A DNA stretch of 64,000 nt from Sphingopyxis sp. H073 (GTDB lineage Bacteria; Pseudomonadota; Alphaproteobacteria; Sphingomonadales; Sphingomonadaceae). Below the pieces are notes generated by a model that saw nothing but the letters and a program-made list of their open reading frames with translations, searched no databases and was not told the origin of the DNA. Shown here in pieces: positions 45,434 through 55,409 of this stretch (positions are counted from its first letter, which is position 1; the number at the start of each line of letters is the position of its first letter). A program made the translations under genes and the position numbers. The stretch is taken from assembly GCF_001468395.1 (NCBI RefSeq), contig NZ_LNSG01000001.1, positions 124,001 through 188,000 on the forward strand, in the 5' to 3' direction.

Positions 45434-47040
45434 TGGCCACTGCCATTTCCGCCAACAAGGCCGAGCTGCTCGCGATTGCCAACAGCGTCGCCAGCGAGAA
45501 GATGATCGACAAGGGCATCGTCATCGAGGCCATCGAGGAAGCGATCCAGCGCGCCGCGCGCGCCCGCTACGGCGCCGAGAACGATATCCGTGCCAAGCTC
45601 GACCCGCAGACCGGCGACCTTCGCCTGTGGCGCGTCGTCGAGGTCGTCGAGACCGTCGAGGATTATTTCAAGCAGGTCGATCTTGCTGCCGCGCAAAAGC
45701 TGCAGAAGGACGCCAAGATCGGCGACTTCATCGTCGACCCGCTGCCCGCGGTCGACCTTGGCCGCATCGACGCGCAGTCGGCGAAGCAGGTGATCTTCCA
45801 GAAGGTCCGCGAAGCCGATCGCGAGCGCCAGTATGAAGAATTCAAGGACCGCGCCAACGAGATCATCACCGGCGTCGTCAAGTCGGTCGAGTTCGGCCAC
45901 ATCGTCGTCAATCTCGGCCGCGCCGAGGGCGTGATCCGCCGCGACCAGCAGATCCCGCGCGAACTGATGCGCGTCGGCGACCGCGTCCGCGCGATCATCC
46001 TGTCGGTGCGCCGCGAGAACCGCGGCCCGCAGATTTTCCTGAGCCGCGCGCATCCCGAGTTCATGAAGAAGCTGTTCGCGCAGGAAGTGCCCGAAATCTA
46101 CGACGGCATCATCGAGATCAAGGCCGCGGCCCGCGACCCCGGTTCGCGCGCGAAGATCGGCGTGATCAGCTATGACGGCTCGATCGATCCGGTCGGCGCC
46201 TGCGTCGGCATGAAGGGCAGCCGCGTGCAGGCGGTCGTGCAGGAGATGCAGGGCGAGAAGATCGACATCATCCCCTGGTCGGAAGACACCGCGACCTTCG
46301 TCGTCAACGCGCTTCAGCCCGCGACGGTGCAGCGCGTCGTCATCGACGAAGATGACGGCCGTATCGAAGTCGTCGTTCCCGACGACCAGCTGAGCCTCGC
46401 CATCGGCCGCCGCGGCCAGAATGTCCGTCTCGCCAGCCAGCTGACCGGCAGCCAGATCGACATCATGACCGAGGCCGACGCGAGCGAGAAGCGCCAGCGC
46501 GAATTCGTCGAACGCTCGACGATGTTCCAGGAAGAGCTCGACGTCGACGAGACGCTCGCGCAGCTTCTCGTCGCCGAGGGTTTCGGCGAACTCGAAGAAG
46601 TCGCTTATGTTCCGCTCGACGAACTGGCGGGCATCGAAGGTTTCGACGAGGAACTGGCGCAGGAACTGCAGAGCCGCGCGACCGAGGCGCTCGAACGCCG
46701 CGAGGAGGCCGCCCGTCAGGAACGCCGCGGTATGGGCGTCGAGGACGACCTTGCCGAACTGCCACACCTGACCGAAGCGATGCTGGTCACGCTCGGCAAG
46801 GCAGGAATCAAGACGCTCGACGACCTCGCCGACCTCGCGACCGACGAGCTGATCGCCAAGAAGCGGCAGGACAACCGCCGCGGCCCGGCGCGCGAACGCC
46901 CCGAGGACAAGGGCGGCGTGCTCGGCGAATATGGCCTCAGCGAAGAGCAGGGCAACGAGATCATCATGGCGGCACGTGCGCACTGGTTCGAAGACGAACC
47001 GGCAACCGGGGAGGCCGCCGATGCGGACCCCGCGCAATGA
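45433..47040 (+). CDS. nusA: Transcription termination/antitermination protein NusA
   Basis: A 535-aa NusA with N-terminal RNA-polymerase-binding domain, S1 domain (about 135-200, GVVKSVEFGHIVVNLG), two KH domains (RDPGSRAKIGV, IGRRGQNVRLASQL) and C-terminal acidic helix-hairpin-helix repeats (FGELEEVAYVP, GIKTLDDLADLAT). It controls pausing and termination. The gene overlaps rimP by one base and the ylxR fusion gene by 20 bases. Confidence 0.97.
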   Translation: MATAISANKAELLAIANSVASEKMIDKGIVIEAIEEAIQRAARARYGAENDIRAKLDPQTGDLRLWRVVEVVETVEDYFKQVDLAAAQKLQKDAKIGDFIVDPLPAVDLGRIDAQSAKQVIFQKVREADRERQYEEFKDRANEIITGVVKSVEFGHIVVNLGRAEGVIRRDQQIPRELMRVGDRVRAIILSVRRENRGPQIFLSRAHPEFMKKLFAQEVPEIYDGIIEIKAAARDPGSRAKIGVISYDGSIDPVGACVGMKGSRVQAVVQEMQGEKIDIIPWSEDTATFVVNALQPATVQRVVIDEDDGRIEVVVPDDQLSLAIGRRGQNVRLASQLTGSQIDIMTEADASEKRQREFVERSTMFQEELDVDETLAQLLVAEGFGELEEVAYVPLDELAGIEGFDEELAQELQSRATEALERREEAARQERRGMGVEDDLAELPHLTEAMLVTLGKAGIKTLDDLADLATDELIAKKRQDNRRGPARERPEDKGGVLGEYGLSEEQGNEIIMAARAHWFEDEPATGEAADADPAQ

Positions 47041-47791
47041 TCAGCTGAGCGAAACCGGCCGCGCGGGCAAGCGCGGGAAGCATGTGCCCGAGCGGCGCTG
47101 CGTGGTGACCGGCGAAGTGGCGCCGGCCGAACGGCTCGTGCGCCTTGCGCTCGGGCCCGACGGCACGATTGCGCCCGATGTTCTCGGCAAGGCGCCGGGG
47201 CGCGGGGGGTGGATCGGCGTGACGCGCTCCGAACTCGAAGCCGCGCAGGCGAAGGGCAAGCTCAAGGGCGGGCTCGCGCGGGCGCTGCACGAGGGGGCTA
47301 TCACGATCCCCGACGATCTCGGTGCGCGCATCGAGGCGCAGCTCCAGCGCGCGACGCTTGACCGGCTCGGGCTCGAATCGCGCTCCGGAACCCTGATTTC
47401 GGGCAATGAAAAGATCGAGCAGGCGGCGCGGCGCGGGCAGGTTCGCCTGCTGCTTCATGCCAGTGATGCCGGCGAGGACGGTCGCAAGAAACTCGCCCAG
47501 GCATGGCGTGTCGGCGAGGACGACGAGGGTTCCGGCCGCGAAGGGATGATCTTGCCAGTGGACCGGGCCACCCTATCTATGGCATTGGGGCGAGAAAATG
47601 CGGTCCATCTGGCTGTCATCGACGCCCGTGCCGCTGACCGGTTGCTGGCGCATTTGAGCCGCTGGCAGTTTTTCACCGGATGGAGTAGGGACGCGGCCGA
47701 CCGCGTTTCGAGCACGAATCCCCGCACGGCGGGTAATGGGACGGCGTCCACGGATTCCGATAAGGATTCCGATGCTTCGGACGCGTATTGA
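47021..47791 (+). CDS. YlxR (DUF448) RNA-binding protein fused to L7Ae-like domain
   Basis: A 256-aa protein. ATG 47021 is preceded by GGGGAGG within the nusA end. The YlxR domain (about 20-100) shows PERRCVVTGEV and GRGGWIGV. A second domain (about 110-225) resembles the L7Ae/L30e RNA-binding fold, with SGNEKIEQAARRGQVRLLLHASDA and MALGRENAVHLAV. The fusion is common in alphaproteobacteria between nusA and infB. A low-complexity Ser/Asp-rich tail ends the protein. Infers an RNA- or ribosome-linked role. Confidence 0.88.
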   Translation: MRTPRNDQLSETGRAGKRGKHVPERRCVVTGEVAPAERLVRLALGPDGTIAPDVLGKAPGRGGWIGVTRSELEAAQAKGKLKGGLARALHEGAITIPDDLGARIEAQLQRATLDRLGLESRSGTLISGNEKIEQAARRGQVRLLLHASDAGEDGRKKLAQAWRVGEDDEGSGREGMILPVDRATLSMALGRENAVHLAVIDARAADRLLAHLSRWQFFTGWSRDAADRVSSTNPRTAGNGTASTDSDKDSDASDAY

Positions 47792-47808
47792 AGGAATAAG
47801 AAGTTTAG

Positions 47809-50355
47809 ATGAGCGACGAACAGGACAAGCCGACCCTTACCCGCAAGCCGCTGGGGCTGAAGCGGACGGTCGAGGCCGGCCAGGTGCAGCAGCAATTCAG
47901 CCACGGTCGCCGCAACACGGTGGTGGTCGAGGTGAAGCGCCGCCGCGTTCTCGGTCGCCCCGGCGAGGCCGCCCCCGTGCCCGAGGTTGAAGAGGTCAAG
48001 GCCGCACCCGCGCCCGCTCCGGCCCCCGCGACCGCCCCGGTCGCCGCGAAGCCTGCCGCGCCCAAGCCCGCCGCGGACAGCCTGATGTCGCGCCAGGAAC
48101 GCCAGGCGCAGCTGCTCCGCGAGGCCGAGGAAGCGCGGATGCAGGCGCTCGAGGAAAACCGCCGCCGCGAAGAGGCCGAGCGCGCGCGCGCCGCCGAAGA
48201 GGAAAGGGCGCGTGCCGAGGCGCGCGAAGAGAAGGCGAAGACCGTCGAAGCCGCGCCGGCTCCGGGGCCGACCGCTGCGCCCGAAGCGCCGGCTGCTGCC
48301 GAAGCCCCCGCTGCCAAGGAAGCGGGCGAGGACGCGCCGCGCACGACGCCTGCCGCGACCGCCACACCGGCACCGCGCCGCTTCACGCCGGTCGAGGCGC
48401 CGAAGCGCCCCGAGCCCAAGCGTCCCGAGCCCAAGTCGGGCCGCGCGACCGACAACCGTCGCCAGTCGGGCAAGCTCACCGTCTCGCGCGCGCTCAACGA
48501 CGATGAAGGCGCGCGCGCGCGCAGCCTCGCGGCGCTGAAGCGCGCCCGCGAGAAGGAAAAGCGTTCGCACATGATTTCGTCGGGCCCGCGGGAGAAGCAG
48601 GTCCGCGAAGTCGTCGTGCCCGACAGCATCACGGTGCAGGAGCTCGCCAACCGCATGGCCGAAAAGGGCGCGGATCTGGTGAAGGCGCTGTTCAAGATGG
48701 GCATGCCGGTAACGGTCAACCAGTCGATCGACCAAGACACCGCCGAGCTGCTCGTCACCGAATTCGGGCACGAGATCAAGCGTGTGAGCGAAGCCGACGT
48801 CGACATCCGTCATGACGAGGACGTCGACGACGCCGCGCAGCTGAAGCCGCGCCCCCCGGTCGTGACGATCATGGGTCACGTCGACCACGGCAAGACGTCG
48901 CTGCTCGACGCGCTGCGCGGTGCGAATGTGCAGGCGGGCGAGGCCGGCGGCATCACCCAGCATATCGGCGCCTATCAGGTGAAGACCCCCGATGGCTCGC
49001 TTGTCACCTTCCTCGATACGCCGGGCCACGAAGCCTTTACCGAGATGCGCCAGCGCGGCGCCAACGTCACCGACATCGTCATCCTGGTGGTCGCGGCCGA
49101 TGACGGGCTGAAGCCGCAGTCGATCGAGGCGATCAACCATGCGAAGGCGGCCGGCGTGCCGATCATCGTCGCGATCAACAAGGTCGACAAGGAAGGCGCG
49201 AACCCGCAGCGCGTCCGCGAACGCCTGCTCGAACACGAGCTGGTGGTCGAGGAAATGGGCGGCGACGTGCAGAATGTCGAAGTATCGGCGCTGAAGAAGA
49301 CCGGCCTCGACAAGCTGCTCGATGCGATCGCGCTGCAGGCCGAAATCATGGAACTGAAGGCGAACCCCGACCGCCCCGCCGAAGGCACGGTGGTCGAGGC
49401 GAAGCTCGACAAGGGCCGCGGCCCCGTCGCGACGATCCTGATCCGCCGCGGCACGCTGAAGGTCGGCGACATCTTCGTCTGCGGCGCCGAAAGCGGCCGC
49501 GTCCGTGCGCTCGTTAACGACAAGGGTCAGCAGATCAAGGAAGCCGGTCCGTCGATGCCGGTCGAGGTCCTCGGCCTCGGCGGCGTACCGATGGCGGGCG
49601 ATACGCTGACCGTCGTCGAGAATGAGGCGCGCGCGCGCGAAGTCGCAGCCTATCGTCAGAGCGAAGCGCTCAAGAAGCGTACCGCGCAGGCGCCGGTCAG
49701 CCTCGAGGGCATGTTCTCGGCGCTCGCCGACAAGGCGAAGGTCATCGAATATCCGGTGGTCATCAAGGGCGACGTGCAGGGCTCGGTCGAGGCCATCGTC
49801 AATGCGCTCAACCGCCTGTCGACCGACGAGATCCGGGTCCGCGTACTCCAGTCGGGCGCCGGCGCGATTACCGAGAGCGATGTGACGCTGGCGGCGGCCA
49901 CCGGCGCGCCGATCATCGGCTTCAACGTCCGCCCGAATGCCAAGGCGCGCGAGATCGCGAACCGCGAAAAAGTACGCTTCATGTATTATGACGTCATCTA
50001 TCACCTGACCGCCGAAGTGGCGAAGGAGATGGCCGGTGAGCTGGGTCCGGAGCGGATCGAGAATGTCGTCGGCCGCGCCGAGGTCAAGGACGTCTTCCCG
50101 GCCGGCAAGCGCGACAAGGCCGCGGGCCTGCTGGTGCTCGAAGGCGTCATCCGCAAGGGGCTGCACGCACGCCTTACGCGCGACGACGTCATCGTCTCGG
50201 CAACGACGATCGCCTCGCTGCGCCGCTTCAAGGACGACGTCGCCGAAGTGCGCGCCGGCCTCGAATGCGGGGTCGTGCTGGCGGACACCAACGACATCAA
50301 GCCGGGCGACAATCTCGAAGTCTTCGAGGTCGAGCTGCGCGAACGTACGCTGTAA
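47809..50355 (+). CDS. infB: Translation initiation factor IF-2
   Basis: An 848-aa IF-2 that brings initiator tRNA to the ribosome. A low-complexity Ala/Pro/Glu/Arg-rich N-terminus (about 40-240) precedes the IF2-N domain ([12 protein letters not shown]) and the GTPase domain: G1 GHVDHGKTS from residue 356, G3 DTPGHEAF, G4 NKVDK. Domains II-IV follow and the protein ends ELRERTL. Spacing from ylxR is 17 bases. Confidence 0.97.
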   Translation: MSDEQDKPTLTRKPLGLKRTVEAGQVQQQFSHGRRNTVVVEVKRRRVLGRPGEAAPVPEVEEVKAAPAPAPAPATAPVAAKPAAPKPAADSLMSRQERQAQLLREAEEARMQALEENRRREEAERARAAEEERARAEAREEKAKTVEAAPAPGPTAAPEAPAAAEAPAAKEAGEDAPRTTPAATATPAPRRFTPVEAPKRPEPKRPEPKSGRATDNRRQSGKLTVSRALNDDEGARARSLAALKRAREKEKRSHMISSGPREKQVREVVVPDSITVQELANRMAEKGADLVKALFKMGMPVTVNQSIDQDTAELLVTEFGHEIKRVSEADVDIRHDEDVDDAAQLKPRPPVVTIMGHVDHGKTSLLDALRGANVQAGEAGGITQHIGAYQVKTPDGSLVTFLDTPGHEAFTEMRQRGANVTDIVILVVAADDGLKPQSIEAINHAKAAGVPIIVAINKVDKEGANPQRVRERLLEHELVVEEMGGDVQNVEVSALKKTGLDKLLDAIALQAEIMELKANPDRPAEGTVVEAKLDKGRGPVATILIRRGTLKVGDIFVCGAESGRVRALVNDKGQQIKEAGPSMPVEVLGLGGVPMAGDTLTVVENEARAREVAAYRQSEALKKRTAQAPVSLEGMFSALADKAKVIEYPVVIKGDVQGSVEAIVNALNRLSTDEIRVRVLQSGAGAITESDVTLAAATGAPIIGFNVRPNAKAREIANREKVRFMYYDVIYHLTAEVAKEMAGELGPERIENVVGRAEVKDVFPAGKRDKAAGLLVLEGVIRKGLHARLTRDDVIVSATTIASLRRFKDDVAEVRAGLECGVVLADTNDIKPGDNLEVFEVELRERTL

Positions 50356-50408
50356 TTATCCCGTTGCCGCACTCACGCCGGCGGCGGGGGTGCAGCAGGA
50401 ATTGATCG

Positions 50409-50816
50409 ATGCGTCACAACGAAACCCCGTCCGGCCCCTCGGTCCGCGTTCTGCGCGTGGGCGAACAGGTGCGCCATGTGCTGAGCGAAATCCTCGCGCG
50501 CGGCGACGTGCACGACGATGTGCTCGCGAAGCATCCGGTGAGCATCACCGAAGTGCGCATGTCGCCCGACCTGCGCCACGCGACGGTCTTTGTGAAACCG
50601 TTGCTCGGCAAAGGCGAGGAAGCGGTGATCAAGGCGCTGCGCACCAATACGGCCTATCTCCAGAAGACCGTCGCGTCGAAGGTGCGGATGAAATATGCGG
50701 CGAAGCTGAAATTCCTCGCCGACGAGAGTTTCGACGAGGCGAGCCATATCGACAAATTGCTGCGCGACCCGAAGGTGGCGCGCGATCTGGCGAGCGGCGA
50801 GGGTGACGAGGCCTAA
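50409..50816 (+). CDS. rbfA: Ribosome-binding factor A
   Basis: A 135-aa RbfA, a KH-like cold-shock factor for 30S maturation. Motifs: [38 protein letters not shown] and [20 protein letters not shown]. It follows infB by 53 bases as the last gene of this half of the operon. In most bacteria truB comes next; here truB is about 5 kb downstream. Confidence 0.95.
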   Translation: MRHNETPSGPSVRVLRVGEQVRHVLSEILARGDVHDDVLAKHPVSITEVRMSPDLRHATVFVKPLLGKGEEAVIKALRTNTAYLQKTVASKVRMKYAAKLKFLADESFDEASHIDKLLRDPKVARDLASGEGDEA

Positions 50817-50825
50817 CCTCTATTT

Positions 50826-50909
50826 CCCGTTCGTGTCGAGCGAAGTCGAGACACCCATCAGGACAGCGCGAGGCTGAGGGGCATCTCGACTTCGCTCGAT
50901 GCGAACGGG
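50826..50909. repeat. 84-nt inverted repeat after rbfA, family F
   Basis: CCCGTTCGTGTCGAGCGAAG... at 50826 pairs with ...CTTCGCTCGATGCGAACGGG ending 50909, arms of about 25 bp with few mismatches. It stands exactly between rbfA and the convergent WS/DGAT gene and may terminate both. Confidence 0.85.
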
Positions 50910-50920
50910 TTGGATTTAGG

Positions 50921-52342
50921 CTATGCCTTCCCCTTGATCCCCGCCGCTTCCTCCAGCTCGACGAGCGCGTCTTCCAGATAGTCGATCAGCCGCTGGACAT
51001 GCGGCACGCTGCGGCGGCAGGCGGTGATGCCGAAGTCGATATTCTTGTTGTTGCTGACCTGCGTGATGTTCATCGCCATGCCGTCGACCGGGATGCTCGC
51101 GGGATACATGCCGTCGAGCCGCGCGCCGTTCCAGTAAAGCTGCTCGCGCGGGCCGGGGACGTTCGAGATCGTCACCGAATAGGCCGGAAATTTGTCCGCG
51201 GTGCGCGTCAGCGCGGTCAGCATCTGCGGCATCTGGGTGATCGCGGTATAAATCTGGATCTGCTGCGCGGTCATCTCGCGCAGCTGCGCCTTGGCGGCGT
51301 TCATCGACGCCTGGATCGTCCGCATCCGCTCGGCCGGATCGTCGATATGGGTCGCGAGATTGGCGGTCACCGCCGCGACCGAATTGCCCGAATCGATATC
51401 GTCCTTGGCGCGGATCGACACCGGCGCCATGGCTTTCAATGGCTTGTCGGGCAGCTCGTTCAGCGATTGCAGATATTTGCGCATCGCGCCCGAACACATC
51501 GCGAGCACCGCGTCGTTGATCGTGCCGTCATACGCCTTGCCCATCGCGCGCACGCGCTCGAGCGACCAGCTTTGCGCCACGAAGCGCCGCGCGCCGGTGA
51601 TGTTGCGGTTGAAGCTGGTGCGCGGCAACCCGGCCCATGGCGTTGTGAGGTCGCCGCCGCCCATACCAAACATTGCTGCGGCATATTGGTTGAGGGCCTT
51701 GCTTACCCCGACGCTATTGCCCCATTGTTCCTTCAGAAAGGCGCCGATCGCTTTCAGGTCGGTGATGCTGGGGGTCGGCGCCTTTTTCGCGGTCGGGAAT
51801 TTGCGCTTATACGCCTCATAGACCTCGACCGACATCGGCGACGCGGTGGGCTTGTAAGTCTTGTCGTTGCTCAGCATAGCATTGGTGAAATGCATCGAGC
51901 TGGCGCCATCCATGAAGGCGTGGTGGATCTTGAAATAGGTCGCGATCTGGCGATTGGGGAGCCCCGAGATCAGGGTGATTTCCCACAAGGGCCGAGTGCG
52001 GTCGAGCAAGGTGCCGTGGAGGCGCGAGGCGAGTTCGAACATCTCGCGGTAGCGCCCCGGTTTGGGGAGCGCCGCCGCACGGACATGGTAATGCATGTCG
52101 ATGTCCCTGTCGGGGACCAGCCGGATCGGACCGTACTGGCCGAGCGGGGTGAGCTTCAGCACCTCGCTGAACGGCCGCCGCAGCCCTTCGGACTGGCGCA
52201 GCAGCGCGAGCATTTCGTCGAGCCATTCGGTCTCGTCGACCTTGTCGGGCAAAGTATAGAGATTGACGCCGCCGACATGCATGGGGGTTTCGCGCGTCTC
52301 AGCGACCAGAAACATCGCGTCGCTTATCGGCATCAGCCGCAT
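50921..52342 (-). CDS. Wax ester synthase/diacylglycerol acyltransferase family protein
   Basis: A 473-aa WS/DGAT enzyme that esterifies acyl-CoA to alcohols or diacylglycerol. Catalytic HHAFMDG lies at 140-146 in the CoA-dependent acyltransferase fold. MRLMPISDAMFLVAETRETPM is the typical N-terminus, and NDAVLAMCSGAMRKYL and VTISNVPGPRE are family motifs. Start 52342 has GGGGAGAG upstream; ATG 52363 does not. Probably the last gene after the haemoglobin and DUF1971 genes on the minus strand; the link to nitrosative stress is unclear. Confidence 0.87.
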   Translation of the reverse strand: MRLMPISDAMFLVAETRETPMHVGGVNLYTLPDKVDETEWLDEMLALLRQSEGLRRPFSEVLKLTPLGQYGPIRLVPDRDIDMHYHVRAAALPKPGRYREMFELASRLHGTLLDRTRPLWEITLISGLPNRQIATYFKIHHAFMDGASSMHFTNAMLSNDKTYKPTASPMSVEVYEAYKRKFPTAKKAPTPSITDLKAIGAFLKEQWGNSVGVSKALNQYAAAMFGMGGGDLTTPWAGLPRTSFNRNITGARRFVAQSWSLERVRAMGKAYDGTINDAVLAMCSGAMRKYLQSLNELPDKPLKAMAPVSIRAKDDIDSGNSVAAVTANLATHIDDPAERMRTIQASMNAAKAQLREMTAQQIQIYTAITQMPQMLTALTRTADKFPAYSVTISNVPGPREQLYWNGARLDGMYPASIPVDGMAMNITQVSNNKNIDFGITACRRSVPHVQRLIDYLEDALVELEEAAGIKGKA

Positions 52343-52372
52343 GGTCGCTCTCCCCACTGTCATGCTGCGACT

Positions 52373-52729
52373 TTATGCTGCGCAGCATGGCAGCGGCGGT
52401 GAGCGAGTCAAGCGGCGGCGATTTTCCGCAATGGTACAGAAGGTGAGGGCGATGATGACCGGACCCTCGCGTTCGAGATGATGCGGCGCGGCGGGCGGGA
52501 TCAATATCGTCTCGCCCGCCGACAGGAGGCGTTCGCCGCCCCGTTGGTCGTCCCAGCAGAAACGGATATTTCCTTCCTCGACCGACAACAGGCCCCAGAC
52601 GCCAGCCTTCAGCTCGTGTTGCAGCCAGAGGCCCGCGGGCATGCTGTCAGCATCGAACGGGCCGATGGTCCGGTAGGGCCTGGCCTGTACTGGAAGATCG
52701 GGGCCGCGCTGGACGATCTGTGCCGCCAT
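52373..52729 (-). CDS. DUF1971 (TehB-N-like cupin) protein
   Basis: A 118-aa cupin-like protein. MPAGLWLQHELKAGVWGLL, WDDQRGGERLLSAGETILIPPAAPHHLE and VIIALTF match the DUF1971 domain seen at the N-terminus of some tellurite-resistance methyltransferases and as stand-alone proteins. Such genes often sit in NsrR-type nitrosative-stress clusters with haemoglobin, as here. One base separates it from the upstream gene. Confidence 0.75.
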   Translation of the reverse strand: MAAQIVQRGPDLPVQARPYRTIGPFDADSMPAGLWLQHELKAGVWGLLSVEEGNIRFCWDDQRGGERLLSAGETILIPPAAPHHLEREGPVIIALTFCTIAENRRRLTRSPPLPCCAA

Positions 52730-52730
52730 A

Positions 52731-53153
52731 TCAGAAGCCCGCAGTCGCGCGGATCACGAAGAAAGTGACGCCGAGGAAGGCGAAGCCCGCCGGCACCGCG
52801 AGGATCTGCGCTGCGACCGTGTGGCGGTCCATCGGCCCGGTCCAAGTCTGCAGCACGCCGTCGCTGCGGTCGAGCGGCGAGGCATGTTCCTCGCCTTTCT
52901 GCGCGTGTAGGATACCCGCCGTGACGAAATACATCAGCGCATAGAGCAGCGAGATCACGAGCATGAAGACCGTCGCGGTATCGCGCCCGGTCGCCGCCGC
53001 GATGCCGACGAAGAAGACACCATAGAGCGCGAACATCGCGCGCCAGATTGTGCGGGGAAGCTGGAAGCCCGCCTGCATTCCGTGAACCTCATACGGATCG
53101 TTCGGCAGATGGATGGCGGCTTTGTCGTGGTCGGACGTCAGATGGTCAAACAT
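52731..53153 (-). CDS. Hypothetical membrane protein linked to truncated haemoglobin
   Basis: A 140-aa protein with hydrophobic segments at about 37-53, 60-80 and 118-137. ATG 53153 (MFDHLTSDHDKAAIHLPNDP) overlaps the haemoglobin gene by eight bases. No family recognised. Position between haemoglobin and DUF1971 suggests a nitrosative-stress role. Confidence 0.7.
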   Translation of the reverse strand: MFDHLTSDHDKAAIHLPNDPYEVHGMQAGFQLPRTIWRAMFALYGVFFVGIAAATGRDTATVFMLVISLLYALMYFVTAGILHAQKGEEHASPLDRSDGVLQTWTGPMDRHTVAAQILAVPAGFAFLGVTFFVIRATAGF

Positions 53154-53622
53154 GGGGAAGCTCCACTTTGCTGGACAAGGCCTCATCGCGGTCGCGATGA
53201 ACGCTGATGCCGGTGAGGAGGCTTTCGGCGATCATGCGCGCCTTCGCCCCGACATGGTCCCGCGCCGCCGGCGTCGGCGCGATGTCGTTCAGTGTTCCGT
53301 AAAAGAGCGCGAGCCAGCGCTCAAAATGCGGCTGACCGAGCGTCGGGATCGCGAGATGCTTCATCATCGGATTGCCGGAGAACGTCCCGGCGCCGAGCAG
53401 AATCGACTGCCAGAAGCGGTTCATCTGTCCCAGATGCGCGGGCCAGTCGTCGACGCGTTCGCCGAAGATCGGTGCCAGGTCGGCGTCGACGCGGACGGCA
53501 GCATAGAAGCGGTCGACGAGCGCAGCGATGAAGTCCGCATCAATGCCCATCGCCGCGGCTTCGGCCTGACGGCCCGCGCGCGCGGTGATCGCATGGGGGT
53601 GGGCGGTGACGGTCCTGTTCAT
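53146..53622 (-). CDS. Group III truncated haemoglobin
   Basis: A 158-aa group III truncated globin. The family features are ALVDRFYAAVRVDADLAPIFGERV at the A-B-C helices, MNRFWQSILLGAGTFSGNPM, HLAIPTLGQPHFERWLALF (distal and proximal histidine region) and AKARMIAESL. These proteins bind heme and handle nitric oxide or oxygen. It diverges from nsrR, with two candidate NsrR sites in the 80-base gap. Confidence 0.87.
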   Translation of the reverse strand: MNRTVTAHPHAITARAGRQAEAAAMGIDADFIAALVDRFYAAVRVDADLAPIFGERVDDWPAHLGQMNRFWQSILLGAGTFSGNPMMKHLAIPTLGQPHFERWLALFYGTLNDIAPTPAARDHVGAKARMIAESLLTGISVHRDRDEALSSKVELPHV

Positions 53623-53640
53623 GGCTTCGACTCGATAATT

Positions 53641-53700
53641 GGTATCTGAAATACCTTTTATTCGTGGTTGAGGATAAAATCAATATCTGATATGCATATT
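53641..53700. promoter_or_regulatory. Divergent control region with two candidate NsrR sites
   Basis: Site 1, GGTATCTGAAATACC (53641-53655), is a near-perfect palindrome 19 bases before the haemoglobin ATG. Site 2, ATATCTGATATGCATAT (53683-53699), lies just before the nsrR ATG. They share TATCTGAWAT. The region is AT-rich against the surrounding high-GC sequence. Confidence 0.6.
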
Positions 53701-53702
53701 TT

Positions 53703-54134
53703 ATGCGATTGAGCCTTCATAGCGATTATGCCCTGCGCATCCTGATGGCGCTTGGCGCCACGGGCGAGCAGATGTCGGTGGACGAGATTGCGGGGCGCTA
53801 TGGTGTCTCCCGCAACCATCTTGCGAAGGTCGCGCAGCGACTGCAGGGGCTCGGCTATGTCGCGACCCAGCGCGGGCGCGGTGGCGGGATGCGGCTCGCG
53901 CAGGACGCCGGCGAGATCAACGTCGGAACCGTCGTCCGCCAGTTCGAAAATCTCGACACGTTCGTCGAGTGCATGGATCCGGCGACCTCGACCTGCCCGG
54001 TACGCGGCGCGTGCGGATTGCAGGGCGTCCTCGGCGGCGCGCTCGGCGCCTTCGTCCGCTATCTCGACGATTATACGCTCGCCGATCTGCTGCCCCAGCC
54101 GGGCCGGTTCCGCGCGCTGCTCGGCGCCGGCTGA
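53703..54134 (+). CDS. nsrR: Rrf2-family nitric-oxide-sensing repressor NsrR
   Basis: A 143-aa Rrf2 regulator. The winged helix ([49 protein letters not shown]) is followed by the three iron-sulfur ligands C90, C98 and C104 in [18 protein letters not shown], the NsrR-type arrangement. NO attacks the cluster and releases DNA. It is divergent from the truncated haemoglobin gene and overlaps palindromic sites, so it is likely autoregulated and controls the haemoglobin operon. Confidence 0.9.
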   Translation: MRLSLHSDYALRILMALGATGEQMSVDEIAGRYGVSRNHLAKVAQRLQGLGYVATQRGRGGGMRLAQDAGEINVGTVVRQFENLDTFVECMDPATSTCPVRGACGLQGVLGGALGAFVRYLDDYTLADLLPQPGRFRALLGAG

Positions 54135-54175
54135 TTCCCGTTGCGCGCCGCCACCAAGGCGGTATCGCAGCGGAC

Positions 54176-54790
54176 ATGGCCAAGCTCTATTTCTATTATG
54201 CCAGCATGAACGCCGGCAAATCGACGACGCTGCTGCAGGCGGACTTCAACTATCGCGAGCGCGGGATGGAGACGATGCTGTGGACCGCGGCGCTCGACGA
54301 CCGGTACGGCGCGGGGCAGATCACCAGCCGCATCGGCCTGCTCGCCGAGGCGCATAAGTTCGACCCCGAAAGCGACCTGTTCGCTGCGGTCAGCGCCGAG
54401 AATCTGGAGCGGCCGCTGGCATGTGTTCTCGTCGACGAGGCGCAATTTCTGTCGCGCGATCAGGTGCTCGGGCTCGCGCGGCTGGCCGACGAGATGAACA
54501 TTCCGGTGCTTTGCTATGGGCTGCGCACCGACTTCGCCGCGAACCTGTTTCCGGGATCGGCGGCCCTGCTGGGCCTTGCCGACGCGCTCGTCGAGTTGAA
54601 GGCCGTTTGCGAATGCGGGCGCAAGGCGACAATGAACCTCCGCGTCGACGAAAGCGGCCGCGCGGTCGTCGAGGGCGCGCAGACCGAGATCGGCGGCAAC
54701 GACCGCTATGTCGCCATGTGCCGCCGCCACTTCATGGAGAAGCGCCGCGAGGCGGCAAGCGTGCCAACCGCGGTAGTCGCCGATGCGTAA
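54176..54790 (+). CDS. tdk: Thymidine kinase
   Basis: A 204-aa type II thymidine kinase of the salvage pathway. [21 protein letters not shown] has the P-loop (MNAGKST), [10 protein letters not shown] is Walker B, and LCYGLRTDF binds substrate. Zinc site cysteines are C-E-C ([12 protein letters not shown]) and a later C in AMCRRHF. Start 54176 (MAKLYFYY); the frame runs further upstream, antisense-free but unconserved. Last 8 bases overlap the GNAT gene. Confidence 0.94.
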   Translation: MAKLYFYYASMNAGKSTTLLQADFNYRERGMETMLWTAALDDRYGAGQITSRIGLLAEAHKFDPESDLFAAVSAENLERPLACVLVDEAQFLSRDQVLGLARLADEMNIPVLCYGLRTDFAANLFPGSAALLGLADALVELKAVCECGRKATMNLRVDESGRAVVEGAQTEIGGNDRYVAMCRRHFMEKRREAASVPTAVVADA

Positions 54791-55325
54791 CGCGCTCTAT
54801 ATCGAACTCGGTGACGGCGACCTGCGTCTCGTCAAGCTGGCCGAGCCGCACCGCGAGGCGCTGCGCGCCGCCTGCGCGGCCGACCCCGACATCTGGCCGA
54901 TCTATTCGTCGAGCTTCGATCCCGAGCATTTCGATGCGAGCTTCGCGGCGCTGATCGGACACGAAAGCCGGATGCCCTATGCGATTTTCGGCGGCGACCG
55001 GCTCGTCGGAATGACCGCCTGGCTGCGTCCCGACTGGACGGCGCAGACGATCGAGGTCGGCAACAGCTATATCCATCCCGACGCACGCGGCACGGGGTTC
55101 AACGGACGGCTCAAACGCTTGATGATCGATCATGCCTTTGCCGTCGGCATCCGCCGCATCGAGTTTCGCATCGACGAACGCAACAAGCGGTCCCAGGCTG
55201 CCGTCGCGAAGCTCGGCTGCACCAAGGAGGGGGTGCTGCGCGCCGAACGCATCACTTGGACGGGCCATGTTCGCGATACCGGGCTGTGGTCGCTGCTTGC
55301 GGACGAATGGAGGGCGCGCGCATGA
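54783..55325 (+). CDS. GNAT (RimJ/RimL-type) N-acetyltransferase
   Basis: A 180-aa RimJ/RimL-type acetyltransferase. The acetyl-CoA loop is at [20 protein letters not shown], followed by [21 protein letters not shown], the RimL-type motif. [18 protein letters not shown] is the usual ending. Substrate unknown (amine, amino acid or antibiotic-like). Eight-base overlap with tdk suggests cotranscription. Confidence 0.85.
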   Translation: MRNALYIELGDGDLRLVKLAEPHREALRAACAADPDIWPIYSSSFDPEHFDASFAALIGHESRMPYAIFGGDRLVGMTAWLRPDWTAQTIEVGNSYIHPDARGTGFNGRLKRLMIDHAFAVGIRRIEFRIDERNKRSQAAVAKLGCTKEGVLRAERITWTGHVRDTGLWSLLADEWRARA

Positions 55326-55409
55326 GCCTCTGAAGGGTCAGCCCGGGTTCAGGGTCGACTTGCTATGGGACCGTGCAGGGCAGGGATTCGTGAATCGAAA
55401 GACCCGGAC

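Noticed and set aside
45121..47037. A 638-aa open frame antisense to nusA
   Set aside because: Shadow of nusA with no recognisable domain.
47455..50166. A 903-aa open frame antisense to infB
   Set aside because: High-GC shadow of infB: no family signature, composition mirrors the sense codons, and infB is certain.
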